DNA of 64,000 bases from Perca fluviatilis (GCF_010015445.1 NC_053133.1:7906809-7970808), one strand, 5' to 3'; counted from the stretch's first letter, positions 33,523-46,826 are shown. Made by a program: numbers and translations. Notes: a model not told the origin generated them from the sequence alone.

Positions 33523-35005
33523 AGGGTAACTACCTTTTTTTTTTTTAAACCTGGACCCTATTTTCCTATGTTTTTGTGTCTAAGTGACTGATGGGAACAA
33601 CCATCTTTGACATTGGTCAAGTATTAAAGGTACACTTGTAGTGTTTTAAGTATTTTATTAGTTAAAATCAATGTCTTCATTCATAAATATGTCCTCATTG
33701 GTGTAAAATGACCTCTGCCAATTATCTGACTTATCCTCGTAAACTAAACTCTGTATTTACATTGGACGGGCGAGTCCAAGGAGGTTTCCATGTCGTTCCG
33801 CCATTTTGAAAAACTATAATTGCTGAGAGGGACATAAAGCGCTAGCCTACCTGTCTAGCTAATCGACAACGCGTTTTCGTTTCAGAGCCAGCGTCACGTG
33901 ACTGAAACCAGCTGAAATGGAGAAGGAGATCAGTGAGAGGCGCTTGTCACTGTCCCGGCAAATTTGATAGCCTGCATTGCACTTTAGTTCATAATGGAGG
34001 ATCATACTTATGCCGAGCCATAGGAGAAGGAATCCTCGTTGCCAAAAAAGCGAAAATTGGAAGACATGTTGTCATAGCTTCTTGGTACATAACGGCTACC
34101 GTAGTTGCAACACGCATTTGAAAAAGCGAGGCGCTAGAGAGCACTATTCATTTGAATTCAAAATACAATTTCAATGCTAGATGGGAGAAATTCCTACACA
34201 GTGTACCTTTAAGCAAGATCACTGCAGTCAGCAGCAGCGAAACAAGCTACAATGTTAGTTAATAGGGCAATTGTCCAGCTTGTATTTACCTTCACAAAAA
34301 GTGCTCGTTTTGCCACTGACATGCTCAGATTAATATTCTAAGTGTCTGACAACATGTTGGAAAGGATCCCTTCAGAGATAGACCTTTAAAACCTCTTTGA
34401 GACCTTTCTGTTTAACCAGAAACAGCTCTGAAGTCGCTAGCGCTAAACCCACCAGACTCCATTTAAAAAAAGCAATAATTTTAGAGTGTATAGAGCCAAC
34501 ATGTTTTCACATGTAAATCAGTAAACTATGGGTTTATTTCAGCCAAAACTAGAGTTGTGATGGTTGGAAAAGTGGAAAGATGACCCGAAACGGCTTTTCA
34601 TAGTTTTATTTTGTTTCTGTCGACTTTGAATGAAGTGTATTTTACGATGCTAAAATTACAGTTTATTTACATGGAGTCTGTTGGGTTTAGCAAACGCAAT
34701 TTCGCTGATGTTTTTATGTTTTAAAAAAGGATCTTACTCTTTAACAGAAAGGTCACCCTCCTTAGAAATCCTTTCCATAATGTTGTCAGACACTTGGAAT
34801 ATTAATTTGAGTCTGTCAGTGGCAAAACAAGCACTTTTGTGAAGGTAAATACAAGCTGGACAATTGCCCTATTGACTAACATTGTAGCTTGTTTTGCCGC
34901 TGCCGACAGCAGCGGTCTTGCTAAATACTGGACCAATGTCAAATAATGTTGTTCCCATCAGTCACTTTGACACAAAAACAGGTTGAAAAAAACGGTAGTT
35001 ACACT
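33523..35005. mobile_element. TTAA-flanked palindromic MITE, family A, copy 2
   Basis: Between TTAA at 33519-33522 and 35006-35009. Ends AGGGTAACTACC and, from the right, AGTGTAACTACC. After removal of the nested element at 33,628-34,208 it is about 900 bp and closely parallels copy 1 at 2,743-3,555. Left and right arms are inverted copies around a spacer containing GTTGTGATGGTTGGAAAAGT. No coding capacity. Confidence 0.88.
33628..34208. mobile_element. TTAA-flanked MITE, family E, nested in family A
   Basis: A 581-bp element between TTAA at 33624-33627 and 34209-34212. Ends AGGTACACTTGTAGTG and, from the right, AGGTACACTGTGTAGG. The surrounding family A copy reads GTATTAA and then TTAAGCAAGATC, while the sister copy at 2,840-2,855 is uninterrupted (GTATTAAGCAAGATC). 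Insertion with duplication of TTAA is thus shown directly. The frame at 33,933-34,121 lies inside it and is not a gene. Confidence 0.92.
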
Positions 35006-35009
35006 TTAA

Positions 35010-38000
35010 CCATTCTTAAACCAGCAATAACTGAATTTTTTTCGGCGACTTTGCCTTTTTGTGCCAGAGCTTTGACCTTTTTAAACATCTAAAAAGTACT
35101 AACAATATAAATAAACTTTACTTACTTACTGACATCTAAAAATAAATAAAATAAAAGTCTTACAAGGGAACATCACAATTCGGTTGAATTTATGTTTTTT
35201 TTTTTTTTTTTAGATAACACATTTTTTCAAAGTCGTTAGACTTCATTTCCTGTCTCAAGTTTGATTCCCCCGTGCATCACACCGTCTAATCACACTTGAT
35301 TTGATCATTTGAGTAAACAGTTAGCTGAACATTTAGTCAACTTGTGCATTGTATGAGTTCTGAAATGTTAACAACTGAGATATTTACTTTAGATGCTGAT
35401 GATTTATATTTCCCAACAACTTGTTATGTGTTTTTATGCCAAATAAGATAGCTAAGTTTTTGTTTTTACACTGCAGACATATGAAATTAGTGGTTGTGGG
35501 TAGACACTGCTTGGCTATACAAGAAGGTAAAGCATTGCAGCAGATTTCTCAGGAATTCTGGCTTTGTGTTAGCAACTCAAAATTCAGTCGGCTGATAAAC
35601 GTCAGCACATTGGTGTTATTTGTTTAGAGTAGTTATAACAATGTCTAAAAACTGTGGTAATTATTTTAATGTCACCATAAAGCACCATAAATCCTGAAAT
35701 GTGGATGTGGATTTGATGTTCTGAAGCACTGACAAAGGGCTGCGTGCTGCCAAAAAAGTTGGAAAGACTAACTACGACGATACTTAAATTACGTCTCGTC
35801 ATCATGCAAAACTCTCCCTCGACATAGTATCCTCTAGACCTGTAGAGACACGTCTACCTTATTTCCTGGTTCCTTGCACTTTGAATAGATCAGCACTTAG
35901 AAATCTGCCTCAGTGGCTTTGCTCGGGGGCGTGTATCATTTGGCCCCCGAAATTCACTTTTCCCCACCAGTAAGCACTATCTGCCTCACACCACCATGAA
36001 CCCTCGACAAAGACCTTGCCATCTGTCAGTGTCGTTCGCCGGAAAGTGGCTGCGATTAATTGAAAAACAATGGTGGGGCCAAGTGGGAGGGTCAAAGCAA
36101 TATGCATCGTGGCCTCGCCGGGTCACCTCCTCATTTCCTCATTGTCGAAACGCCTCCTCCTGACATTAGCCACGACATGTCGGAGCACATTGTGCCTGTT
36201 TGGTTTAATGTCCTGCCCTCTTTTTGGCAGTGGGGATTATCAGGCGGACAGATCCTGGAGACTCTATCTGTCTCTGTCCATGTCAGCGTAACACCGTGCT
36301 AACCAATGCCAAGGGGCATAACATAGAGTTGATCCCAGAGGACAGGAGGCTCCTTCTACGACAAAACTCCGCACGAGTTATGACCAAACCAGAAGAACTG
36401 CTGAGAGTGATGGACAGTGAAGCCCAGCAGTGAGAATAAAAGATACATGGGAGGTTGACAGTGACTGTGAGTGCCCAGCATGACATGATACCTCTGTGTT
36501 GCAGAAGCTCGCAATGTTATTTTTTTTTATCCTGGATGAGTTTCAAGCGCCTCAATCTCCAAGTTTCAACTTCCCTGCCTTCTGGAGTGAACTCTTCCTC
36601 CATGTGATGGGTTTTCCTCCTCTATGCCGCCTCAGCAGATCGAATCACCCTGCACACATGCTTTCAGGGTTGACTGAGCAGCTTCTCGCCCTCAGTAACC
36701 AGGTGAAGTGACCCTGTCTATATGCAGACTTACAGCTTGACACCTCCGTTTGCAGCCACCCAGTCCATTTTGCTTACACCACATTGTAAGCCGACGCATC
36801 AAAGCGGCGGAGCGTCTCTCCATCACTGCCGAGCCAGAGTTGGTCATTTTTATATCACCCACCAGACTCCAGCATCCATCTTTCACTGATAGGGAGCTAG
36901 TGCTGCTTCACTAAGGTGAAGGAAAATTCCTTAACTTGAAGATGCACCACCGACTTAAAGCTGCTCTACTCAATATTTTTGTTTCGATCAAATGAGTATG
37001 TGTGATGTAAATGGGGTGGCTCCTCATGACAAACAACACTCAACTGCAGTTGTTATATTAATATAGCTTTCTAGTATTTTTTTAGCTAAATATTTTGGTT
37101 CAGTCTCACCAGATCAACCTTAATTGTTTCTGCACTATCATTGCAGTCGGGGAATGAACGTAACAGCACTGTAGCGGCACTTGCTACCTATATATAGTAT
37201 AGTTACATATAGTGACATAACAATCAGTTTTAATTGCCAAGTAAGTGTAAACACATAAAGGGAATTTTGTTTTTGCTCTTAAAGTACACATAAATACACA
37301 TATGGCATAAGGACAAAAAAAGTTAAACAAGGTAAACATAAATATTTGACTACTATGTACAGATATAAGTTTTATATAAAATATGCAAATACATATGCAC
37401 ACTCATGCCTAGATACACACATGTTAACAAACAGCTCTACCATATGGAAGTCCTGAAGGCTCGGGCACAGTTTATAAATAATAAAGTATCTAAATGGATT
37501 TAGCATTTTGATACTTTCACAGTATTTATATAACACCTCGGCCTCCTTTACCATAAGAAAATACATGGAAATCTAATTTCTTAAGGTCTCAGCTCATATG
37601 CCAACCAATCAAAGACTTAGAAGGCTATCATTTTGAAATATACTGCCGATGCTATCATATTAATAAACCATAAACCAGGCTCCTTTTTCAAAATAACATG
37701 TAATCCAAAAGATATCCAACATTGTACGGCATTATATATTAGGCCATGTTACTGATGTCACTGTGTTCCTGCAGAAATGTTTCAGTGATCAACCACAGAT
37801 TTTCATCATATCCTCCAAATCAATCTTCCATTTCATTTTTTAGAATTCAGCATGTCACAGTGTTTGAAAATGAGATCATCCGCAGTTACATAAACGTTCT
37901 GAGGAGATCACAGCAGGTAGATTAGCAAATCAATAACTTCTATTCTGGAAATTAATTGTAAATCACATCCATGAAAAACAATAACAGAGCCTCAGCATCA

Positions 38001-39330
38001 GTGCTGCCATTAGAAAAGATTACATTTCTGCAATTTAGGAAACAGTGAAAAAATAACGGACAACCTCTCATCTAATATATGAGATTTAAAAAGCTTTTTT
38101 TTTTTTACCTATGTTCTCTCAGCAACATCTTATCATTATTCCAGGGTGATAAGCTACACCTACAGACCTCCAGGTTTTCAGGGATGAATTGAAAAATCAT
38201 TACCATATTGAAAATAAAGTTTAGTTTAGCCTGCAACACTTATAACACAGCTCTTTGCTCTTTCATGTCCTCTGATTTTAAAAAGATCCCAGTGTACCAC
38301 ATCTAAAGACATCTTTAACTTCCTTCATTGCCCATCATGAAAGGATTTTTTTTAAATGTATTTCTGCTACTATGTAATTAACATTAAAATGATTCATCTG
38401 ATACTCGTCAGATTGCAGACAACCAGTGGTTATGTTAGGCACTGTTCTAAAAAAGATGGCAGAGGGGCTCAATTACCTCCGGCTGAACAAAACCACTGTC
38501 TCCACTGCTTGAAGCGTGGCCTAATACCGCATGATTTGATTATTCTGCACAAGCAAACACATGCAAATTGCATTTCAATTTGAAGTTGTTCATTTCTAAG
38601 CGTGTTGATTAAGTGTAAGAATATGTCAGAGATATCCTGCCAGGTATTACTGTGGATTTTAAATCAAAAACCTAGAGGAAAAGTTCAAAATCCTTTTTTT
38701 TTTTTTCACAGAAGAGAAAGAAACACTCTGGCAAAAGCTAAAAGCATGTCCACCCGAACTTGCTTTTTTTTGTAATTTTCCCCTTAAATAAAACTAAAGG
38801 AAGGCAGCCTGGGTTAACCTTGGAGGCCGTTTACAAAGTGAAGGGAGATAAAACATGGGCCGACCTGGTTGTTCACTCTGCCATCCAAGCCTTTGTTTTT
38901 CTCACACTGTGGATGGCCATCTGTCAACCTTACCTAGAGAGAGGCAATGATTTTTGTTCGCCTGAGTGAACACCCAGCAAAGCAATATTTCACATGTTAG
39001 CACTGAAAAAAGACCCGTCTCAGGGGATTTTGCTTACTGGAGAGATGTGGTGGTGTACATCAAGAGTGATAGGTGTGCCTGCAGTGATGGAGCAGGAGCT
39101 GCAGCAGATCTGGTTAACTAGGAGCACCAAATTCTCCTAAAGCCCTGGGTGTGTTGTTGAACTCTTAGATGCATCCTGCTGGTTGTTGCTAGGTGGAAAA
39201 GAAGCCAGTTCCAAAAGAAAACACATATTGGCCTAACTTATTATTACATTTAAAAGTGTTCCCTCATCTTTCCAGCCATCCGTCCATTCAGGATTATTGG
39301 GGCTATCCCAGCATCCTTTGGAGGGAAAAA
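35010..39330. other. Gene-free, mostly unique sequence
   Basis: No gene recognised. A short ACTTTACTTACTTACTG tail at about 35,110-35,128 resembles a retroposon 3' end. 36,000-36,900 is GC-richer with overlapping short frames on both strands, none with a family pattern. 37,160-38,300 is AT-rich. No terminal inverted repeats seen. Confidence 0.45.
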
Positions 39331-39337
39331 GCAGTGT

Positions 39338-39835
39338 AAAGGCCAGTTAAATCGACGCCGTGGGTACGTACATAGGTATGTGGAGATACGGACCCTACGC
39401 CGTAGCCTGTCGAGCACCTCTCAAAAAATGTAACTACACATCGCGGCGACTCAGACCGCACAACTGTGATTTGTCCGCTTGGCCGTGGCTGGATAGCGCT
39501 GCATTTCCCCCGACTCATTTCCTGGTTTTCCTTCTCCATAAACAAAATGAAATCAAGGAGAGGGTTAACTTTTTCCTGCTACAGATTTCCCACCGTGGTC
39601 AGAAAGCACAGGGGACACACTTCTTCTCCCACTTTGCCTCTAGAGCTAATCACCGTCACTCTCTCACTTGCTTTACCACACACTCCCCAGCATACACACA
39701 TGCCGGCCCTGCTATTCCTTTTAAAGAGATCGACGCACACACTAACGCACAAGTATAAACTTCAGGCCACTTACGTAGGCTGCGGCGAAATCTCTGCGTG
39801 GAGCCTCCGCAGAACCATACATCACGCTTAACACG
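39338..39835. repeat. Probable dispersed DNA repeat
   Basis: 39,338-39,500 has GGCCAGTTAAATCGACGCCG, GGGTACGTACATAGG and ACATCGCGGCGACTCAGACC, a CpG-rich style known from fish DNA elements. 39,770-39,820 (ACTTACGTAGGCTGCGGCGA) looks like its other end in inverted orientation. Ends not defined. The frames at 39,303-39,889 fall inside and have no protein similarity I recognise. Confidence 0.4.
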
Positions 39836-40189
39836 TGTGCCCTGTCTCCTAACAATTACGTTACCATACAGCCTTAAATGCATTCTCAATTATATAGCTT
39901 TGACGTATCCCAATCTCTAATCAAAGTCTGTGAAGGTCCCGGTATAGAGGAGCTTGAGGTGGTACACAGGACTTTCACCCAGGTGAGCACTGTCCGTGTC
40001 CCGTGTAAAACCAAAAGTCAACGTTGTCAACAACTTACTTAGCATGCTTATTAACCTACGTACGTAACTTAAATTACATATCAATCATACTTGTTTTAAC
40101 CTAAACCATCATCTGTTTCTAAACCTAACCAAGTGGTTTTGTTTCAATTCACAACTTCTTGTTCAAGCGAGGAGATATCAAATAATAGT

Positions 40190-40598
40190 GTGTTCCATTA
40201 ACCTCGGAACTTGGAAGCCGGAGCTGGGAATGACGTCACACTTGAGTTGAATGCTAGTCTGATTTTTCATTGTGGGGCAGCTCTAGACAGGTTAGCCATT
40301 GTTAGCAATAACAATACACATTACGCTGTTTTTTGTGCATACAAACAGCGTAGCAACATGTCCACAAATAATTAGATGGACAGCCCTGTGTGTATGACTG
40401 ATTTAGTGAGACAGAAGTGCTAATAACTGTATGTTGCTACAGCTTTCACAACTGTTGATGCACGGAGCATCCACGTTGGATTTTGAGCTCGTGGTACTGC
40501 AAGGTTGTCTGAGTTCCCAGCTTGGAAATCCGAGGTCAGGGGTCGTGTTTCCAACGTTGACCTCGGAAAATCCGACTTACAAGTACAAACGGAACGCA
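40190..40598. mobile_element. MITE with GTTCC ends
   Basis: The left end reads TGTGTTCCATTAACCTCGGA and the right end, inverted, CTGCGTTCCGTTTGTACTTG; both are followed by TCGGAA / CCGAGG words and GTTGACCTCGG / AACTTGGAAG blocks. About 410 bp, non-coding. Target duplication not resolved. Confidence 0.55.
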
Positions 40599-40604
40599 GT
40601 ATAA

Positions 40605-41000
40605 GAGATGTACACAAGGGTAGGAGGGTGGTAACGAGGGACAGGTGACATGAGGGCTGACAAGGAACAGGTGAAGCACATCTGACTCTGAGTCTAATCA
40701 GACTCAACAGCAAACAAAGCTAGACAAAGACACATTCAACTGAACACTACAAAATAATACAGGCGGTAAAGCATGCAAACATACAGAATGGATCTAGGAA
40801 AATAAAACGGTGAACACAGGCAAACAAAACATAACCATGGACAAGGAATGAGAATACAGAGACAGTGAGAGAAGAGACAGAAACGAAAACAAGTAACTGG
40901 GAAACAGGAAGCAGGCGAACAACACAGGGAAACCATGGGACAACCATGACAATCTTGACAACTATGGGATGGACTGGCGTACAGAGACAGATATCCATGG
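40605..41000 (-). repeat. Possible retroelement UTR fragment
   Basis: On the minus strand the sequence is T-rich with repeated TTGTCATGGTTGTCCC, CCTGTTCCTTGTC and CACCTGTCC phrases, a texture seen in the untranslated parts of fish retroelements. No LTR ends, coding region or poly(A) tail could be identified. Cys/Phe-rich frames on the minus strand are by-products. Confidence 0.3.
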
Positions 41001-42530
41001 TGCCCAGAGGATTAGGCCTACTGACGTTTTTGCTGTTTCACACGGCAATACATTTCCCGAGGTAGTCTAAACTTGAACCAAACTAAACTTTAAGTAGTTG
41101 GCAGCAGTAGTTGGCACCTTTTAAAGTATGTTGGAGATAATCAAACTTTTTATCATTTGTGTCTTCCGTTCAGTATGTTTGGAAGGGAATTCTCGATAAT
41201 ACCGTTCAACCCGGAGAGGCTGCAAAAGTAAGAGCAAGACATTTTTTAATATCCCACCCCACTGGGCATGAAGTCAACATTAACCCAGTCCCCTCCTCCA
41301 TCTCTGCTGCTGTCTCTTTATGACTTGGAGTAAACTGCAAGGAGAATATATCTCTTGTTAATGACATTTAAAGATCACAGGTATATCTTTATTCTAATTG
41401 GGTTTACATGTAGCTGGAATGTGACTTCTTGCAGTGAAAGTGAAAACTCCTCAAAGTGACCAGTAACACCTACCAAAACTAAGTGTCATTCCATCTCAGC
41501 CAGTAGCTTTCCAGGCTGGGGTATCATTTGTCAGATCACAACTTCTTTTCAAGGTTGCAGTCTACAGTGGGGCTATAATTCAACTTTCATCCAATTAAGG
41601 AGGCCAATGATCATTTGAAAGGATTAATGAAGTATAGAAAATGCCTACGTCAGACCTTATTAATGCCAAGCAGGACACTTTCAGAAGTGATGAGCCATTG
41701 GCCAAAAGGATTAGCATCTCAAAGGAAACATAATGTGCAAATTGGTTAATAATTATTGTAACATGTCTGAAAATAAATATTGTCAACCATTCAGTCGTGC
41801 AACAAACCAATCGGGGGATTGGTAACATTTGGTATTCAGTTTGGTAATGAATCTCTCTAATGTGCGTGGAGATGAGCTACAAATTAGGATACATTTTGTA
41901 AATATATGTTAATGTACCAACATTTTTACCGTTAAATATTCTAGCACACAAAGAGAAAAACAGCTTATTGATGTTGTTGCTTGTGCACAAGGAAGTGTGC
42001 TCTGCAAGACAAGTAAATGCTGACGGAAACTTCCAGTTGTTGAAGCTTGTCAAATTGTCTCCATTTAGCAGCCATTTCTTCCACAGGCATGTAATTGTGT
42101 TGCTGTCATATATTCCCTCTTGCCCGTATGAAGCCTTTGATTCTGGGTCTTTATCTAATTTATGCATCTCGTGAAAGTACAAGTCTGAATTTATTGGCGC
42201 TGGGCTAATGGCATTCATTAACCTTCGCAACAGTGAAATGTTTGATTGGAATATGGCATTTCCTCCCTAAAAGGGATGTTTCATCTCTCTTTGCAATTCA
42301 AATACTTCAAATAAGTCATTAAATGCTATTTTACTTCAAACGTCCAGTTTATGTATGGTAATAACTATACCTCATCGCACTTAACGTGCACACACCCGCA
42401 GTGAGACGGACACGTGTTGTGCACATGGGCAGACAGGGTGAAATGTATTTAAACAGGGTCACTTACGCAGGAAGTAATTTCATGATGACAGACAGTTTAC
42501 GTCTGACACTCACACTGGGCCGTGTTTGAA
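41001..42530. other. Gene-free unique sequence
   Basis: No gene recognised. The 117-codon minus frame at 41,877-42,230 shows no family pattern. No repeats of note. Confidence 0.45.
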
Positions 42531-42665
42531 TATTAGGGCTTGATTAGAAACAATGCATCTGGAGACATAATTGTGTCTTATCATTAGGCTGATCTCTGAC
42601 TAATTATAGCTTATAATTAATGAGCTGTGATTATGAGACTAATTATGAATTCCAAGTTAGAGTAT
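42530..42665. promoter_or_regulatory. Candidate conserved noncoding block rich in TAATTA
   Basis: About 135 bp with CTAATTATAGC, ATAATTAATGAGCTGTGATT and GACTAATTATGAATTCC, i.e. several TAATTA/TTAATTA homeodomain cores in a unique context plus GATTAGAAACAATG (SOX-like ACAAT). Density is higher than in the neighbouring AT-rich DNA. Function is inference. Confidence 0.3.
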
Positions 42666-42961
42666 GCGTGATGTTAAAACATTAAGGAAATAAATTAAAG
42701 AAGTAAACTTTTAAAGTAACGGAATGCATCTGTTTCCTGTCTATTGCGGATTGATTGAACACTATTATGACTGTCCCTTGAGCGTGCTGATGGCACTTAC
42801 TTGCTTTGCCGTGTGCTTTGCATCCAGGTCTTTGAGGATTTCGAACTGTGCTATATAAACTAAAAATCCAATGTACTATTAGTACGAGTATTTCTGGATC
42901 CACTTTAAACACGTACAAACAGATTTGAAAAGTGGTTACTTGGCTTGAGTAATTGTGGTAT
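42666..42961. other. Gene-free spacer
   Basis: Nothing recognised in these 296 bases. Confidence 0.5.
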
Positions 42962-43205
42962 ACAGTGATTCTCGCAATGCCAGACCTTCCTCCACAGCGC
43001 TGCGAAGTAGGGTGTGGCTAGTCCACACAGCATTCCCGCATGGGAGAAAAACGTGTTCTGGTTTATTGGCATTTCTTTAAACCAATCACAATCGTCTTGG
43101 TGCCGCACGAAGCAACGGCGCCTCTGCAAAATAGCCTCAGGAAGGAACTTGTTTTGGTGGAACATTTGTACCTTCAAAGGTTGTTTTAACTTTTAGCTAA
43201 CTTTA
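42962..43205 (+). mobile_element. MITE family M, left part
   Basis: Begins with a terminal hairpin region (ATGCCAGACCTTCCTCC, then GTGTGGCTAGTCCACACAGC), continues through TTTATTGGCATTTCTTTAAA and CCTCTGCAAAATAGCCTCAG. It is the longest copy of this family here; others are at 22,017-22,172 (inverted) and 23,943-24,025. Right end not defined. Confidence 0.65.
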
Positions 43206-45720
43206 GCCGGAGCAATCCGAAAGTGGAACGTCATGGATATAGACTATACAGTGATCGACGCAGATCATGTTAACACCCAACTCAGCTCTATGGAGTTTTA
43301 AAGCGACTTTCAGCTCATTGTTTTGGTTTTTCAGGCCCACAATTTCGCTGTTTTGGTTCACTCTCACAGCTCCCATCAACTTCTGTGCAGCTGATAGGAA
43401 CTGCAGATTTCGGTCATAATTCTGTGTGGGTTCGTCACTTCAAGGGACCTATTTTACATAACACATAGCCACTTGATCTATTGTTAATATATCAATATTG
43501 TTAAGAGCAGATGTAAGTTTGTACATGACTTGACCAAATGTACTTAGTTACATTCCACCACTGGTCTTTAAAGATATAATATGCAACTGGTCTGCATAAA
43601 AAATTCACTGTTGTGAGCTGCATTCATTGAGATTTTGTGTACTGAATATATGATGTGGCTATGTGTATATCTGTATGTTTCAGTGTGTTTCTGTGTACTG
43701 ATTATGGAAACAAATATCCCTCAATTTAATCTAGGCTCCTGATTATAACCACATCGCACAATCTAAAGTTATTATATGAATGAAATAGACATATTACATA
43801 CCTGAGAGCCAATTCGGGGACGTTTTTTTACCTTTCAGAATAACAACCAAGGACATGTAACCTACACTGCGTACTGTTTACCAGAGGGAGTTAAATTCAC
43901 TCAGAGTATTTAGCTAAAAGTAATCTAAAAGTAACTACTAAAAGTAACTACTAAAAGTAGTCGGACAGCACAGTGAGAGACAGGGCCTGAGTCTCCGGAG
44001 CTGATTCCCCGTCATTTCACCCCGCTGGTCTTTAGGAGCTGCAGCATTTAGGCCTATTTGTGCTCAAACTGCAGACTGTACTGTACATTCACTTGATATT
44101 TTTACCGCTAGACGTTAACTCTCCTCTGCTCCGATCGCTCTCTCCCGTCACGTTCTCTATCGCGCGCGCTTCAGTAGCATCTCCAGAAAGTCGTTATGAA
44201 AATTTGCATCGCTGCCACTATGAATAATTTTGATGCGAAATATTCGCAGGTGATTATTTTGCATTTTTTGTGTGATTGTTTTGATTGAGAGACAGAAAAT
44301 CACATATTGTGCTTTGAATACAAAGTGAACAGATGCTATGAAATACCTGGTGGAGACACTTTGACACCATATAATATCTCTGCAGGTGCTGAAGCTTAAA
44401 AGTTTTACAGAACGTCCTAAGCTCATCTCGGCCTGGTCTCCTAAGAACGGCCAACTCTCGGTTATAGGCTCCTGACCGCTCTGATGAGGAAGTGTTTTAT
44501 TCAAGGGCGTTCTGGTCACGCAGAGATCCACGCCCGCATCCCAAGCGGCCGATTGCCTCCAAAGTTATCCAAAATGTCCGGCTCTGTGTAATGATTTTTC
44601 CAGACAGCTGACTGGCCCGGTTCGCTCACGTCACTCCACAGATTTCGCCTGATAATACGCTTAGACACAGTGGCTGATCACATTCACCTGACCTTGCTGC
44701 ACCAGCTAACTCGGGCGGAGAGAGGAAGAGAGCGTTTCCGCTTATCTGTCCCATTTGCTGCAAGAGGAGAGATTCTCCAACTCTCTCCCAGCGTGGCTCC
44801 CATTGACTTTATACCCTTTGTTTCACTCAGGCCACGGATAGCATCTCAGGAGCGGCTGGAACCGTGCACACAGACTCTCCAAATACAATTAGCCATTATG
44901 AATTGAAGGGAACGTGAAATCTCTGAAGGATGTGACAGATTCATCTGCCTGGTTTGGCACAATGTTGTCATTTTCTTGTTGTTTTTATAGCACTAATTGC
45001 ATTTGTCGTTGAAGGCTGACTAAATCAGGCAGTTGCAACACCTAATGAGATGCTGATTAAAGATTCTGAAATTCACTCATTACTGATTTGGTGTTATTTT
45101 AGCAGAAAAATGAGGATAATTATCTGTAATGCCACTTGTTACGATAATTACTCTATAATTGCCTTATCAAGGTGTCATAGAAGAGTCACGGCAAAAAATG
45201 TCACTACCCCTCAGGGGCACTTTGTTACTCTCCATTTCTCTTTTATGCTGTTAAATGCAGTCCTATCGCACTGGCAACACTTTCACGGATGGAATGAGTG
45301 AGTTTGTGTGCGAATCCGTGAATACTACTTCGCCCACATCCACGGGCAACACACCCGGTGGCACAAAAACAAGCCCGGCTGCATTTAACTAGAATGAGAA
45401 CACAACGCAGGACTTTGTTTTAACATCAAGTACTTTAAACTGAATCCACGGGACACATTTCAAATTAAAAACCTGCATGATTGAATTAATCTCATTGAAT
45501 TAAAGTAGTTGCAATCGTTCACAAAGTCAAGTTATAAAAGGTTAAGAAAAAATATACAAGAATCATCTGGTAGTCTCCTGAGGATGTGATATTGAAGCAC
45601 TGTGCTTCATGTTGAGCTTGCTATTGGTTTATCTTGTACCATGTCATTTTTTTCAGTGATTGAAAACAAACAGCAGAGATGAACAAATAGTGAGGTCTGT
45701 TGGAATCCACCCATGGCATC
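43206..45720. other. Gene-free stretch
   Basis: No gene recognised. 43,566-43,640 begins AAAGATATAATATGCAAC, resembling a MITE end. 43,920-43,965 has tandem AAAAGTAACTACT units. 44,100-44,560 is CpG-richer, with a featureless 124-codon minus frame. 44,980-45,180 is unique and AT-rich, with TAATTGC, ATAATTA and CTAATGAG words. Confidence 0.4.
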
Positions 45721-45724
45721 TTAA

Positions 45725-46822
45725 AGGGGTGATAGAATGATTATATAGGGTATTTTACACTGTTCCTTAAGGTCTCCTAATAGGGTATGTAACATTGGTT
45801 GGGCTGAAAATTGCCCGAATGCTATTTTATTAGGCCCTTAACTACCCTGTGAATATGGCTCTATTTGGAACAAGAGCTTTTCTTCCAAATATGGTATGCT
45901 CATTAATATTCCGAATGAGCTACGTGCTGATTGGTTTGAGCAAACTACATAGAAACACACATGGGAAACTCTCATATTTCAGACACTGCAAAGTTATACA
46001 TTGTTTATCGGGCTATTCCATTACAAAATTCACTTCTGAAACTTTTTTATGCGAGAAATCAACTATGTAAAGCTCAAATATGGGCCGCTTTACGAAAATG
46101 GATGGCTAATTGCAACTTTTGTCCGACTGTGTGTCGGAGTTCACATACACCGCTCATTTAGCTAGCAGGAAGAGGGGAGTTGCAAGCCCTGGAGCTCTGT
46201 CAGGGCAGGGGCATTTGGTTTTCATTAGCCCAAGAGATGGTGACTTTGCGCGGGTATGGAGAGCTGTGGGCTGCCAGTCGTGACGCAGCTCCAAGTACCT
46301 CACAGCAGGCCGGGGTCTGTGAAGGAAGGCAGGCCGGGCGGCGAGGCAGCTACACAGGCAGCACCGGCGTTGAACTCCGACACACAGTCGGACAAAATTT
46401 GCAATTAACCACATTTTATTTGTAAAGCGGCCCATATTTGAGCTTTAACATAGTTGATTCTCTGCACAAAAAAGTTTCAGAAGTGAATTTTGTAATGGAA
46501 TAGCAGAGATCTCGCGTGACCTAGCTAGATTCAGAAGACTACCTGATCTCAGGTCAGTTGTGTAGCCTATGTAAATGTTGGGGCGTGACTGTTCTCTTAA
46601 TACACCCATGGGCTGACAAAGGTTCCGGTTTTTGGGAGGTTGACGTCAACTTCCAGCTTTGTTGAGATTCGCCCGTTTTCAGCGGCAGTTTCAAAATATG
46701 AGATTTTCATAGTAAAGGGGTGTCAATGGGATTTTGAGCTTATATGTATGTCGTGTTTACCCACCGAACTGTCGTTATTCAACTATGACAGGGTAAAATC
46801 GGTTTTGCATTCTATCACCCCT
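45725..46822. mobile_element. TTAA-flanked MITE, family P
   Basis: A 1,098-bp element between TTAA at 45721-45724 and 46823-46826. Ends are perfect 15-bp inverted repeats, AGGGGTGATAGAATG. It also has an internal inverted repeat of about 130 bp: 46,012-46,143 returns inverted at 46,371-46,505 (for example CAAATATGGGCCGCTTTAC and GTAAAGCGGCCCATATTTG). The region between is CpG-richer. Frames at 45,849-46,888 are by-products. Confidence 0.88.
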
Positions 46823-46826
46823 TTAA

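Noticed and set aside
41877..42230. 117-codon minus-strand frame
   Set aside because: No motif or composition bias beyond chance in AT-rich DNA.
44157..44531. 124-codon minus-strand frame
   Set aside because: No family resemblance, and the overlapping frame on the same strand is equally open.
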